Counted from the first letter of the stretch, positions 41,639-50,694 are shown. The stretch is 64,000 nt of DNA from Flavobacteriaceae bacterium D16 (GCA_021295155.1 JAJTJC010000034.1:62001-126000), one strand, 5' to 3'. Program-made: numbers and translations. Notes: generated by a model from the letters alone, not told the origin.

Positions 41639-42364
41639 ATGAAAAAGCTCACACTTATTTTCATGGGCATTGTGGCTATTGCCCTGGCCCTGTCATGTAC
41701 TTCAGATCGCTTACTGGAAGAAACACCGTATGAAGACGCAACCACAAATCCAGATTTACCAGATTCAGAGAATAGTGGTAACAATACCCCTGATAATACC
41801 TCGGGTACTGATCCAAATGCCGGTTTTATCACTTACCAGGCAGATGTAAAACCAATTTTAAACCAGCTTTGCGTTGCCTGTCATAATTCGGCACTCAAGG
41901 AAGACGGGGTAGACCTTTCCACTTATTACCTCGCAAAAACTCAAATCAATGATATTATAGAGTCTATGCAGGAAGAAGCAGGTGAAGATGATCTGATGCC
42001 GCCCAGCGGGCGTGCGGATGCTGCCATCATACAGACCTTGATTAGTTGGAAAACTGATGGCTTATTAGAAGGGGAGGCAACACCGGATGATCAGGGTTCA
42101 GGTGGATCCAACGGAAGCTATACCTACACCGGAGATATTTCTGGTATCATTGCAGATCAATGTATTTTATGTCATGGACCGAACAATCCAGCCGGAGGTT
42201 ATGACATTTCCACCTATCAGAAAACCGTAGATCAGATTGGTGTGTTTATTGCACGAATCGACCTCCAGACAGGACAGGCGGGGGTTATGCCTCCAGCCGG
42301 TCGAATGGATGAGGCTATTATTCAGAAAATTAAAGACTGGGTAGACCAAGGTATGCCTGAATAG
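41639..42364 (+). CDS. Di-haem c-type cytochrome lipoprotein
   Basis: 241 residues. A lipobox (ALALSC, Cys ~21) is followed by a ~40-residue Asn/Pro/Ser/Thr linker and two homologous cytochrome modules. The first has LNQLCVACHNS and LMPPSGRADAAIIQTLISW. The second has IADQCILCHGP and VMPPAGRMDEAIIQKIKDW. Each has one CxxCH and a Met in MPP-GR as a probable axial ligand, the Planctomycete-type cytochrome pattern also seen in the lipoprotein at 12176. It is anchored in a membrane facing the periplasm or outside. It is the first gene after the island and shares the predicted Crp/Fnr-type promoter with the hydrogenase operons. Confidence 0.88.
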   Translation: MKKLTLIFMGIVAIALALSCTSDRLLEETPYEDATTNPDLPDSENSGNNTPDNTSGTDPNAGFITYQADVKPILNQLCVACHNSALKEDGVDLSTYYLAKTQINDIIESMQEEAGEDDLMPPSGRADAAIIQTLISWKTDGLLEGEATPDDQGSGGSNGSYTYTGDISGIIADQCILCHGPNNPAGGYDISTYQKTVDQIGVFIARIDLQTGQAGVMPPAGRMDEAIIQKIKDWVDQGMPE

Positions 42365-42414
42365 TTTCAAGCATATTTAATGATTGCAGTTTACGCTAAT
42401 ATATCCTAAATTTT

Positions 42415-42443
42415 AACTGGGGTGGGGTTTAGGAACCCCAGAC
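42415..42443. repeat. Copy 1 of a GGGGTGGGG...TTAGGAACCCCA hairpin repeat
   Basis: CTGGGGTGGGG, then TTTAGGAACCCCAGACT, closely matches 44896-44924. Each copy lies just after the 3' end of a minus-strand gene, here ldhA. It can form a GGGGT/ACCCC stem, so a shared 3'-end or terminator-like element is possible. Confidence 0.45.
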
Positions 42444-42458
42444 TAATTCCGACTTTAA

Positions 42459-43454
42459 TTATGGAGTTGGAATTAGATTTCCGTTGCTCTTACCCTCCTT
42501 AAAATCCGTAATGTTTTGAAGTGTGGTTTTGGTAATTTCATCCAATGCCTCCCTTGTAAAAAAGGCCTGATGGGCTGTAACCAGTACATTGGGAAAGGAA
42601 GTTAGCAAGCCCAGGGTATCATCATCAATGATCTGTTCCTGAAGGTTATGAAAGAATACCCCTTCTTCCTGTTCGTATACATCAATGCCCAGGTACCCTA
42701 GTTTTTTATTACGTAGTGCTTCTATGGCGTGCTCTGTGTTTATCAATGCACCACGACTGGTGTTAATCAGCATTGCGTTGTCTTTCATCAATTTTAAGGT
42801 ACCCCGATTGATGATATGAGTGGTCTCAGGAAGGAGTGGTACATGGAGTGATATAATATCAGATTCCTTTAACAAGGTACTCAGGTCCACGTATTTATAG
42901 CCTTTTTCCTCCAAACTTGGGTGGGGAAATTTGTCATATAGCAAAATCCGACAACCAAAACCGTGCATAAGGTCTGCAAATACACGACCGATCTTTCCTG
43001 TACCCAAAACACCTACAGTTTTCCCTTGTAGGTTAAATCCAGTGAGGCGAGATAAGGAGAAGTTTCCATCTCTAATTCGATTATACGCCTTGTGAATTTT
43101 TCTGTTTAAAGTAAGAATGAGCGCAACTGCATGCTCTGCAACCGCATTAGGAGAGTACTCTGGAACCCTATAGACCGGGATTCCCTTTTCGGCTGCTGCT
43201 TCCAAATCTACATTGTTGAAACCTGCACAACGTAAGGCGATCATCTTCACTCCTGTTTCAGACAATATGTCAATAACCTCTTTACTCAAATCATCATTGA
43301 CAAAGGCGCAGATTACATCTGCTCCCCGGGCGTAAGTAGCGGTAGACTTGTCCAGTTTTACCCGGAAGTAGTTGATTTTAAAACCGGTTCCTTCAACATG
43401 CTTATTGAACCATTCTTTGTCGTAGGATTTATAGGAGTAAAAGGCGATGTTCAT
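42459..43454 (-). CDS. ldhA: D-lactate dehydrogenase-like 2-hydroxyacid dehydrogenase
   Basis: 331 residues of the D-isomer-specific 2-hydroxyacid dehydrogenase family, closest in motif to fermentative D-lactate dehydrogenase. The NAD-binding motif is GVLGTGKIGRVFADLM. The catalytic Arg lies in NTSRGALINT, a Glu in GIDVYEQEEGVFF, and the catalytic His in VTAHQAFFT. It would reduce pyruvate to D-lactate with NADH in the cytoplasm. It is monocistronic on the minus strand. Another 2-hydroxyacid substrate is possible. Confidence 0.9.
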   Translation of the reverse strand: MNIAFYSYKSYDKEWFNKHVEGTGFKINYFRVKLDKSTATYARGADVICAFVNDDLSKEVIDILSETGVKMIALRCAGFNNVDLEAAAEKGIPVYRVPEYSPNAVAEHAVALILTLNRKIHKAYNRIRDGNFSLSRLTGFNLQGKTVGVLGTGKIGRVFADLMHGFGCRILLYDKFPHPSLEEKGYKYVDLSTLLKESDIISLHVPLLPETTHIINRGTLKLMKDNAMLINTSRGALINTEHAIEALRNKKLGYLGIDVYEQEEGVFFHNLQEQIIDDDTLGLLTSFPNVLVTAHQAFFTREALDEITKTTLQNITDFKEGKSNGNLIPTP

Positions 43455-43650
43455 GAATGCGTTGTATTATGGAGGTAAGCTAGAAGGCCCTAACCCCGTA
43501 TTCCTGGCAAAAGTAGTCTAGTAGGTCGTCAATACCCAGATATTGCGTAATAATTAACAAAGCGCACTGGCACAAAAAATCATGCTATTGATCGAATCTT
43601 CGGAAAAACCATATTTGTCTATATGGCCTTTTTCTGCTATATTATAGGCT

Positions 43651-44025
43651 ATGATAGCAACAGAAAGGAAGAATAACAGCACAATTTTGGAGAAATCAGT
43701 CGACTATTTAAAGGCAAAAGGATTTACCGATATTAAAGCAGAATTGCCGGGTTATGAAAGTCCAAAATCATTTATCAGAAAGTCTAATGGCCTGAATGTT
43801 AGTCCGGACATTTCAGCAACTAAGAATGGGAATAAGTACTATTTTGATATCAGCCTGAAAACAGAGGCCTCCAAATTATTGAAGTCAAAATGGTTATTAC
43901 TAGATACTGTGGCCAGATTGAAGTCCTTGAGTTTTAAAATAATAACCACAACAGGACATGTTCGATATACGGACAAACTGTTGGAAGAGGTCAATCTCTC
44001 CAATAAAACGCCAATTAGGATCTGA
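43651..44025 (+). CDS. Small conserved-looking protein, possible PD-(D/E)XK-like fold
   Basis: 124 residues, no signal peptide. The layout resembles a minimal restriction-endonuclease-like core: a helix (KSVDYLKAKGFTDI), then SPDISATKNGNKYYFDISLKT, where PD and D-x-x-K are spaced as in PD-(D/E)XK motifs. A second helix and strand follow (LLLDTVARLKSLSFKIITTTGH). Whether it is catalytic is unclear. It stands alone between ldhA and the bS21-like gene. Confidence 0.5.
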   Translation: MIATERKNNSTILEKSVDYLKAKGFTDIKAELPGYESPKSFIRKSNGLNVSPDISATKNGNKYYFDISLKTEASKLLKSKWLLLDTVARLKSLSFKIITTTGHVRYTDKLLEEVNLSNKTPIRI

Positions 44026-44083
44026 ATCAAACGATATATATGCTGATTAATGGTTAAGGATTTTGGTATTCCCTTCGCTTAAG

Positions 44084-44114
44084 TTGTTTTTGGACAGTAT
44101 CCTACGTACTTTTG
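44084..44114 (+). promoter_or_regulatory. Strong Bacteroidota-type promoter upstream of a long leader
   Basis: TTG (44084-44086), 20 bases, then TACTTTTG (44107-44114) form a perfect TAnnTTTG with usual spacing. It lies about 285 bases before the bS21-like ATG. Confidence 0.55.
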
Positions 44115-44119
44115 CCGAC

Positions 44120-44400
44120 GGAGATAATATCACAAAGGAGAATGTGCGGATTTCATTTTCCATTGTCGGGTAAACCCCGAACATAAAATATCATTCCTCC
44201 CACGCGCTAGAATCCAGCAAAGAATAAGACCATTGCATACCTCGTATGCCTTGATTTTAGTCAGTAGATCAAGGACAGGTTGTTTGTGTGAGTATTTTAA
44301 GCTTTTTATGAGATTTATATTGAAATTCGTTAAATACTGGTACTAAGAGGACACTTTAATTAGAAGAGTCCTATATAAATTTAAAAGACAAAAAACAGTT
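44120..44400 (+). ncRNA. Candidate structured 5' leader or small RNA upstream of the bS21-like gene
   Basis: No ORF is supported in these ~280 bases. Small hairpins are visible: TCGGGT-AAA-CCCCGA (near 44178), GCATAC-CTC-GTATGC (near 44235) and CTTGAT-...-ATCAAG (near 44250-44272). Together with the strong promoter just upstream this suggests a long regulatory leader or a separate small RNA. Confidence 0.35.
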
Positions 44401-44598
44401 ATGCTGAAAATTAACTTGAAACCTGGAGAAAATATAGACAGGGCCCTAAAACGTTATAAGCGAAAGGTTAGAAACGTTAAGCAGATGGATGAGATACGGG
44501 AACGTAAACAGTACACTAAACCCTCCAAGAAAAGGAGAGAACAAATTAAAAAGGCCAAATTCAGGCAGGAGTACCTGAACAGACTGGAAAACGAATAG
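44401..44598 (+). CDS. rpsU: Ribosomal protein bS21-like (probable paralogue)
   Basis: 65 residues matching bS21: NLKPGENIDRALKRYKRKV, then REQIKKAKFRQ in the basic C-terminus. bS21 binds near the anti-Shine-Dalgarno end of 16S rRNA. In flavobacteria it contributes to masking that sequence, and the housekeeping rpsU keeps an unusually strong Shine-Dalgarno. Here the region before the ATG (AAAAGACAAAAAACAGTT) has no purine-rich SD. That suggests a paralogue under different control rather than the housekeeping copy. It is monocistronic with a long leader. Confidence 0.85.
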   Translation: MLKINLKPGENIDRALKRYKRKVRNVKQMDEIRERKQYTKPSKKRREQIKKAKFRQEYLNRLENE

Positions 44599-44982
44599 CC
44601 TTTTCAATTCTTTAGATTATACGCAGGACTAAGTATGGAAAATAAATAAGCCCGAGCATGGAAGAACTGACCACTGCGGTAACTAATATAAAAAAGTATT
44701 TGATCGGTCTTCCTGTTAACACTTTGCATAAGTATCGTGAAACGAATTTCAGCGAGGTAAAGGCCTGCGAATAGTGGCCTGATAATCTGGCGGAAAGATA
44801 GCTGTAAAAAGAAGATTACCAGTCATTTCACCGATTATTAAGTTTTACAATTGTACTCTGGTTTATTCTTGCAGTAGAAAACTATAACTTCACTTCAGGG
44901 GTGGGGGGTTAGGAACCCCAAACTTTCAAAGGCCCAATAAACCCGCTAATAATTACACCGCCTAAGAGCTTTTTTCCCACAA
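44599..44982. other. ~380-bp intergenic region between the bS21-like gene and corA
   Basis: It contains a 38-codon ORF (44658-44774) that continues in the same frame after its stop with protein-like composition but further stops. This may be a gene remnant or chance. It also holds copy 2 of the GGGGTGGGG repeat (44896-44924). Nothing else is recognised. Confidence 0.35.
44896..44924. repeat. Copy 2 of the GGGGTGGGG...TTAGGAACCCCA hairpin repeat
   Basis: CAGGGGTGGGG, then GGTTAGGAACCCCAAACT, is nearly identical to 42415-42443. It lies ~60 bases beyond the corA stop on the minus strand. Confidence 0.45.
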
Positions 44983-46083
44983 CTACAACCACTTTTTGCT
45001 TCTGAAATAAAGAAGCATTACCAGGAAAATTACAAGCATAACACCCAGTAAGACAAAATATCCATTCTGGTATTGCAGTTCAGGGATATATTCAAAATTC
45101 ATCCCGTAAATCCCGGCAATAAAGGTTAAGGGAATGAAAATAGTCGCGATAATGGTCAATACCTTCATGATTGTGTTCATCTTGTTACTAATGGTTGTCA
45201 TATACATATCCATCAGACTCCAGGTCATCTCCCGATAAATCTCTATACTTTCAGATACCTGAATAATATGGTCCTGTAAGTCACTCAAGTACAGGGTTAT
45301 CTTTTCCGACAGGTTGGGATGCCCGCTTTTCTCAATCCGGGATACGATTTCCCTCAGTGGTGAAACAGCCCTGCGTATTCTCAGGATCTCCCTTTTTAAT
45401 GATTGTATTTCTGCGGAAATATCATTGTTGACCTCGGTTTCAAACAACTGGTCCTCCAGGCCCTCAATTCGATTGCCAAATTCATCCAGGAGATAAAAAT
45501 AATAATCTACAATGCCATCCATAAGAGCATACAGCAGATAGTCTGCAGTCATAGAACGAATGACTCCTTTACTGGTCCTGAGTCTGTTCCGTACGGAATC
45601 AAAAACATCCCCTTCGGCTTCCTGGAAAGAAATAACATAGTTTTTACCTAATATGAAACTTACATGCTCAATTATCAACCCCTTATCCTTATCCATATGC
45701 AGCATTTTTAAAACTACAAATAAGTAGTTTTCAAATTCCTCCATCTTAGGTCTTTGTTGAGTATTAACGATATCCTCGATAACCAGCGGGTGTAGCTTGT
45801 ATTGCTTGCCAATCTTCTCTATTTCATGAATATGACTTAAGCCGTTTATGTTAATCCATGTAATCGGCTCGGAAGCTATAAATCCGTAGGTGTCTTCAAT
45901 CTCACTAATTCTTTTTTCTTGAAGGCTTTCCTTGTCGTAGTCAAAAACTTCAATATATAAATCGCTGTCTGCTTTGCTACCCACATAAACGGGAGCCCCG
46001 GGGACCTGTCCGATTGTAGCCTTCGCGCTTAATCTCTTTCTCCTGATCACAGGTGTAACCTTAGTATTTTTCCGAGCTGCCAT
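44983..46083 (-). CDS. corA: CorA-type magnesium/cobalt transporter
   Basis: 366 residues. A large N-terminal cytoplasmic domain with a coiled-coil stalk (EIQSLKREILRIRRAVSPLREIV) is followed by two C-terminal membrane helices. The defining GMN motif is present (AGIYGMNFEYIPEL) at the end of TM1. CorA pentamers import Mg2+ (or Co2+/Ni2+) across the inner membrane. It is monocistronic on the minus strand. Near the hydrogenase genes a nickel role is imaginable, but the default call is Mg2+. Confidence 0.93.
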   Translation of the reverse strand: MAARKNTKVTPVIRRKRLSAKATIGQVPGAPVYVGSKADSDLYIEVFDYDKESLQEKRISEIEDTYGFIASEPITWININGLSHIHEIEKIGKQYKLHPLVIEDIVNTQQRPKMEEFENYLFVVLKMLHMDKDKGLIIEHVSFILGKNYVISFQEAEGDVFDSVRNRLRTSKGVIRSMTADYLLYALMDGIVDYYFYLLDEFGNRIEGLEDQLFETEVNNDISAEIQSLKREILRIRRAVSPLREIVSRIEKSGHPNLSEKITLYLSDLQDHIIQVSESIEIYREMTWSLMDMYMTTISNKMNTIMKVLTIIATIFIPLTFIAGIYGMNFEYIPELQYQNGYFVLLGVMLVIFLVMLLYFRSKKWL

Positions 46084-46416
46084 CTTGTTCTAATATTTCA
46101 ATACCCTTTGAATCACTATGTTGGTGGGAATTGTAATTTGTTTTCCTTTGTTCGTTTTCATAAACCAGTCAAAGGCACTTTTTTAAAATTAGTCAATTAT
46201 AATATCATTCCAGAGTTCGGTTTTAAATAAAATTAAACGGACCTTTCATCTGATATGCCGACTTATACAAGTGGGGATTCTGTTTGAAAACTTCATAGTC
46301 CTTATTTAAATTACAATGGGTGGGAGATAGCAATTTTAAAAGAAATTTGGTCCGCTGCTGAGTATGTGTTGTCAGCCAATCTTTTGTTAACCAAAGCAAT
46401 AAATAGGAATATTTTG

Positions 46417-46424
46417 TAGTTTTG
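46417..46424 (+). promoter_or_regulatory. Bacteroidota -7 element directly before the copper operon
   Basis: TAGTTTTG is a perfect TAnnTTTG ending eight bases before the ATG at 46432. It would give an almost leaderless transcript. A well-placed -33 element is not clear. Confidence 0.45.
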
Positions 46425-46431
46425 TTTCTGT

Positions 46432-46848
46432 ATGAAGGCGGTATTACACAAATTTGGAGCCCTCTTTATGGCCCTTGTGGTATTATTCTCCACCCTTTCT
46501 TTCACGGTGGATATGCATTACTGTGGCCATACCCTGATTGACTTTAGCCTAGATGAGGCAGACAATTGCCTTATGAAATCCATAATGCCTGAAAACAGCA
46601 ATGGATGTTCCAGTATGCAGAAAATGAACTGCTGCTCCGACGTGGAAATTACTTTTGAAGGTCAGGATGAACTGAAGATAAGTTTTGATCAGCTAAGTCT
46701 AAACCATCAGGTTTTTCTCACCGCAATCACCAATACCTTTTTAGACCTTCTTCAACCTGTGGAGGAAAATAAAATTCCTTTTGATGGCTATCCCCCGCCT
46801 ATCCTGGTGCAGGACATACAGGTATTGTACGAAACTTTCCTTATTTGA
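46432..46848 (+). CDS. HYC_CC_PP-family secreted protein
   Basis: 138 residues with a signal peptide (KFGALFMALVVLFSTLSFTV). The three motifs that name the family are visible: MHYCGH, NCCSD and YPPP. These small Cys/His proteins recur in Bacteroidota next to copper/silver efflux genes, so a periplasmic metal-binding role is likely but not biochemically defined. It is the first gene of the efflux cluster, 93 bases before cusA. Confidence 0.82.
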   Translation: MKAVLHKFGALFMALVVLFSTLSFTVDMHYCGHTLIDFSLDEADNCLMKSIMPENSNGCSSMQKMNCCSDVEITFEGQDELKISFDQLSLNHQVFLTAITNTFLDLLQPVEENKIPFDGYPPPILVQDIQVLYETFLI

Positions 46849-46941
46849 TTATTGGATAATGTAGTTGTCCCGGTCCTCGGTGGACATGGGCATTTAGTGT
46901 TGTAATCAGCACGAATTTTCATTATGCCATAATCAAATAAT

Positions 46942-49900
46942 ATGCTTAACAAATCGATTAAATTTCTGATTGAAAATAAACTGGTAGCAGTTTTATTACT
47001 GTTACTTTTTATTGCTTGGGGAATTGTAAATGCCCCTTTTCAGTGGGATATTCCATTTTTACCCAAAGCTCCTGTCGCGGTAGATGCCATACCTGATATT
47101 GGCGAAAATCAGCAGATAGTTTTTACCAAGTGGGAGGGAAGGTCGCCACAGGACATAGAAGATCAGATTACATACCCCCTGACCAGCTCACTTTTGGGAA
47201 TACCAGGCGTAAAAACCGTAAGGAGCTCATCCATGTTTGGATTTTCAAGCATCTACCTCATTTTTGAAGAGGATGTAGAGTTTTACTGGTCTCGTAGTCG
47301 AATCCTGGAAAAGTTAAATTCACTACCCTCTGGTCTCTTACCAGAAGGCGCGAGTCCAACTTTGGGGCCTGATGCCACTGCGCTGGGGCAGATTTTCTGG
47401 TATACCCTGGAAGGCCGGGACGAAGAGGGTAATGTTACTGGTGGATGGGACCTTCACGAACTGAGGAGTGTTCAGGACTACTACGTGAGATATGCACTTT
47501 CTTCGGCCAGTGGAGTGTCTGAAGTGTCGTCTATTGGGGGGTTTGTTCAGGAATATCAAATAGACGTCAACCCGGAGTTGATGCGCCAGTTCAATGTAAG
47601 CCTTAAGCAAGTTGTTAATGCCGCCAAACAGTCTAACAGGGATATCGGGGCACAGACCCTCGAGATCAATCAGGCAGAATACCTGGTAAGGGGACTTGGC
47701 TATATCAAGTCCATTGCAGACATTGAGGAAGCCGTAGTAACATCAAACGAATTCACCTCTATTCGTATCAAGGATGTAGCCCGGGTTAATCTGGGACCGG
47801 CGGTACGTCGCGGTATTCTGGATAAAGAGGGCGCCGAAGTCGTAGGGGGTGTAGTGGTAGCCCGATATGGGGCCAACCCTATGGAGGTCATCAATAATGT
47901 AAAGGATAAAATAAATGAAGTATCCCCGGGTCTTCCATCTAAAAAATTATCAGATGGAAGGATTTCCCAGTTAACCATAGTCCCATTTTACGATCGGACA
48001 GAACTAATTCAGGAAACCCTGGGAACCCTGAACGATGCGCTAAGCCTGGAAATTCTCATAACCATCCTGGTAATTATAGTGATGGTGTTCAATCTTCGTG
48101 CTTCTATTTTGATTTCCGGTCTTTTGCCCGTTGCTGTACTGATGGTTTTTATATCAATGAAGCTTTTTGGTGTTGATGCCAATATAGTAGCCCTGTCAGG
48201 AATTGCAATTGCCATAGGTACCATGGTTGACGTTGGGGTCATCTTATCAGAAAATATTATCCGGCATCTGGATGAAAACAAGCTTTTGGGACCTGAACAG
48301 CAGCTTCCGGTAAACGCCGTAGTTTACAATGCCACCGCTGAGGTTTCCGGAGCCATTCTTACTGCTGTTCTGACCACCATCATTAGTTTCCTGCCCGTTT
48401 TTACCATGATAGGCGCGGAAGGTAAACTCTTCAGGCCCCTTGCTTTTACTAAAACAATGGCCCTTACGGCATCTATTATTATTTCCCTTTTCCTGATTCC
48501 GCCTTTTGCAGCTTATCTCTTCGGGAAACGGAACCTTAAGATTACCTTGAGGTATTTTATTAATGGAACCCTGATTGTTCTGGGTATTACCGGGGTATAT
48601 TTTGGGTATTGGCTTGGATTGCTGCTGGTCGCCTACGGTACGCTTGCTTTGTTGTTATTGAGGGAAAAACTCCCCATGAAACAATATAATTTGGGGAATC
48701 TACTGGTTTCTGCCTTTGCGATCCTCATTTTACTTTCGGTTTACTGGAGGCCCCTTGGTTTTGAACGTAGTGTTCTTATCAACTTCCTATTTGTTGGTTT
48801 TATTGGTTTTGCCCTGCTAGGCACTTTCTGGTTGTTCCGCAAGTACTACACCCGTATTTTACTATGGGCTATGCAAAACCGATTGCTATTTATTTCAATG
48901 CCAGCGGTTATCGTAATTTGTGGTATCCTGATCATGAACAATACAGGAAAGGAATTCATGCCCTCTTTAAATGAAGGATCATTCCTTTTAATGCCTACTT
49001 CCATGCCGCATTCCGGAGTAGAAGAAAACAAAAGGGTTCTGCAGCAGCTTGATATGGCTGTCGCGAATATTCCAGAAATTGAAACCGTCGTAGGTAAAGC
49101 AGGAAGAGTCGAATCCGCGCTGGACCCTGCACCCATGTCGATGTATGAGAATGTTATCCAGTACCGGTCGGAGTACCAGTTAAATAAGGATGGAGAACCA
49201 CAGCGATATAAAACTACTGATGCCGGATTATTCTTGCTGAAAAATGGAATGCTGGTTGCTAATCCAAATACCGGGTTTGATAAGTACGGGGATTTAGAGG
49301 GCAAAGTAGTTACAGATCCTTATCGCATTGACCGGAATCAGCTGACCGAAGATGAAGGAGGAGAATACTTTCGTAACTGGAGACCTGAAATAAGGTCTGC
49401 CGATGATATCTGGAAGGAGATTGTTAAGGTAACCAAACTACCCGGCGTAACCTCCGCTCCAAAATTACAACCTATAGAAACCCGATTGGTAATGCTGCAG
49501 ACTGGGATGCGCGCTCCAATGGGCATAAAGGTCAAAGGACAGGACTTAAGGCAAATAGAAGCTTTCGGGATGCGGTTGGAAGAAATTTTAAAAGCTGCCG
49601 AGGGCGTTAAGGCACAAGCGGTTTTTGCAGATCGTATCGTGGGTAAGCCCTATCTGATTATCGATATAGACCGTCAACGCCTGGCAAGGTACGGTATTAC
49701 AATTGAATCCGTTCAGGAAGTACTTTCCATTGCCGTGGGGGGTATGCCCCTGACCCAGACCGTAGAAGGCAGGGAACGGTATTCGGTTCGCGTTCGCTAT
49801 CCAAGGGAGCTCAGGGATAATCCTGAAGATCTGGAAAAAATATATGTTCCTGTATCAGGAGGGAAGCCGGTTCCTTTGGGGGAGTTGGTTAGCATACGCT

Positions 49901-50694
49901 ATGAAAAGGGACCCCAGGTTATCAAGAGTGAAGATACCTTTTTAGTAGGCTATGTTCTGTTCGATAAAGAACAAGGTTATGCAGAAGTAGACGTTGTGGA
50001 AAATGCTCAGGCAGCCATTCAGTCACTGATAGACCGTGGCGCATTAATAGTTCCCAAAGGAGTAAGCTTTACATTTACGGGCACCTATGAAAATCAGTTG
50101 AGAGCGGAAAAAACGCTTTCAGTGGTAGTCCCTCTGGCCCTGTTGATAATCTTCCTGATCTTGTATTTCCAGTTTAGGAGTGTGTCCACTTCGCTAATGG
50201 TATTTACCGGCATCGCTGTAGCCTTTGCCGGGGGGTTCCTGATGATCTGGCTGTACGGGCAGGACTGGTTCCTGAATTTCCACTTCTTTGGTGCGAATAT
50301 GCGTGATTTGTTTCAAATACATACCATTAACCTGAGCGTGGCCGTCTGGGTTGGCTTTATAGCACTTTTCGGCATCGCCACGGATGATGGTGTAGTGATG
50401 GCTACATACCTGACACAGACCTTTGAGAGAAACCAGCCCGGAGACCTTAAATCCGTACGTGAATCTGTGATTGAAGCTGGTGAGAAGCGAATTCGACCCT
50501 GTTTGATGACTACAGCAACCACAATCCTGGCATTGCTCCCCATTCTCACCTCTACAGGAAGGGGAAGTGATATCATGATCCCTATGGCTATTCCGAGTTT
50601 CGGGGGGATGCTCATTGCACTGATCACCTTATTTGTGGTTCCGGTGCTATACGGCTGGAAAAAGGAAATTCAACTAAAACGTGCTGTCAAATGA
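46942..50694 (+). CDS. cusA: CusA-type heavy-metal efflux RND transporter
   Basis: 1250 residues, ~200 longer than E. coli CusA. HME-RND signatures are the N-terminal helix with PFLPKAPVAVDAIPDIGENQQIVFTKWEG, LPSGLLPEGASPTLGPDATALGQIFWYTLEG, and GIAIAIGTMVDVGVIL with its intramembrane Asp. Near the C-terminus ALFGIATDDGVVMATYL is followed by RPCLMTTATTILALLPIL. The extra length comes partly from about 100 additional hydrophobic residues after the first transmembrane block (~530-640) and a periplasmic insertion (~770-820). It exports Cu(I)/Ag(I) with the CusB- and TolC-like partners encoded downstream. The stop overlaps the next start by four bases. Confidence 0.92.
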   Translation: MLNKSIKFLIENKLVAVLLLLLFIAWGIVNAPFQWDIPFLPKAPVAVDAIPDIGENQQIVFTKWEGRSPQDIEDQITYPLTSSLLGIPGVKTVRSSSMFGFSSIYLIFEEDVEFYWSRSRILEKLNSLPSGLLPEGASPTLGPDATALGQIFWYTLEGRDEEGNVTGGWDLHELRSVQDYYVRYALSSASGVSEVSSIGGFVQEYQIDVNPELMRQFNVSLKQVVNAAKQSNRDIGAQTLEINQAEYLVRGLGYIKSIADIEEAVVTSNEFTSIRIKDVARVNLGPAVRRGILDKEGAEVVGGVVVARYGANPMEVINNVKDKINEVSPGLPSKKLSDGRISQLTIVPFYDRTELIQETLGTLNDALSLEILITILVIIVMVFNLRASILISGLLPVAVLMVFISMKLFGVDANIVALSGIAIAIGTMVDVGVILSENIIRHLDENKLLGPEQQLPVNAVVYNATAEVSGAILTAVLTTIISFLPVFTMIGAEGKLFRPLAFTKTMALTASIIISLFLIPPFAAYLFGKRNLKITLRYFINGTLIVLGITGVYFGYWLGLLLVAYGTLALLLLREKLPMKQYNLGNLLVSAFAILILLSVYWRPLGFERSVLINFLFVGFIGFALLGTFWLFRKYYTRILLWAMQNRLLFISMPAVIVICGILIMNNTGKEFMPSLNEGSFLLMPTSMPHSGVEENKRVLQQLDMAVANIPEIETVVGKAGRVESALDPAPMSMYENVIQYRSEYQLNKDGEPQRYKTTDAGLFLLKNGMLVANPNTGFDKYGDLEGKVVTDPYRIDRNQLTEDEGGEYFRNWRPEIRSADDIWKEIVKVTKLPGVTSAPKLQPIETRLVMLQTGMRAPMGIKVKGQDLRQIEAFGMRLEEILKAAEGVKAQAVFADRIVGKPYLIIDIDRQRLARYGITIESVQEVLSIAVGGMPLTQTVEGRERYSVRVRYPRELRDNPEDLEKIYVPVSGGKPVPLGELVSIRYEKGPQVIKSEDTFLVGYVLFDKEQGYAEVDVVENAQAAIQSLIDRGALIVPKGVSFTFTGTYENQLRAEKTLSVVVPLALLIIFLILYFQFRSVSTSLMVFTGIAVAFAGGFLMIWLYGQDWFLNFHFFGANMRDLFQIHTINLSVAVWVGFIALFGIATDDGVVMATYLTQTFERNQPGDLKSVRESVIEAGEKRIRPCLMTTATTILALLPILTSTGRGSDIMIPMAIPSFGGMLIALITLFVVPVLYGWKKEIQLKRAVK

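Noticed and set aside
44658-44774. 38-codon ORF between the bS21-like gene and corA
   Set aside because: Too short, no recognised motif, several stops soon after; could be a gene remnant but not supportable.
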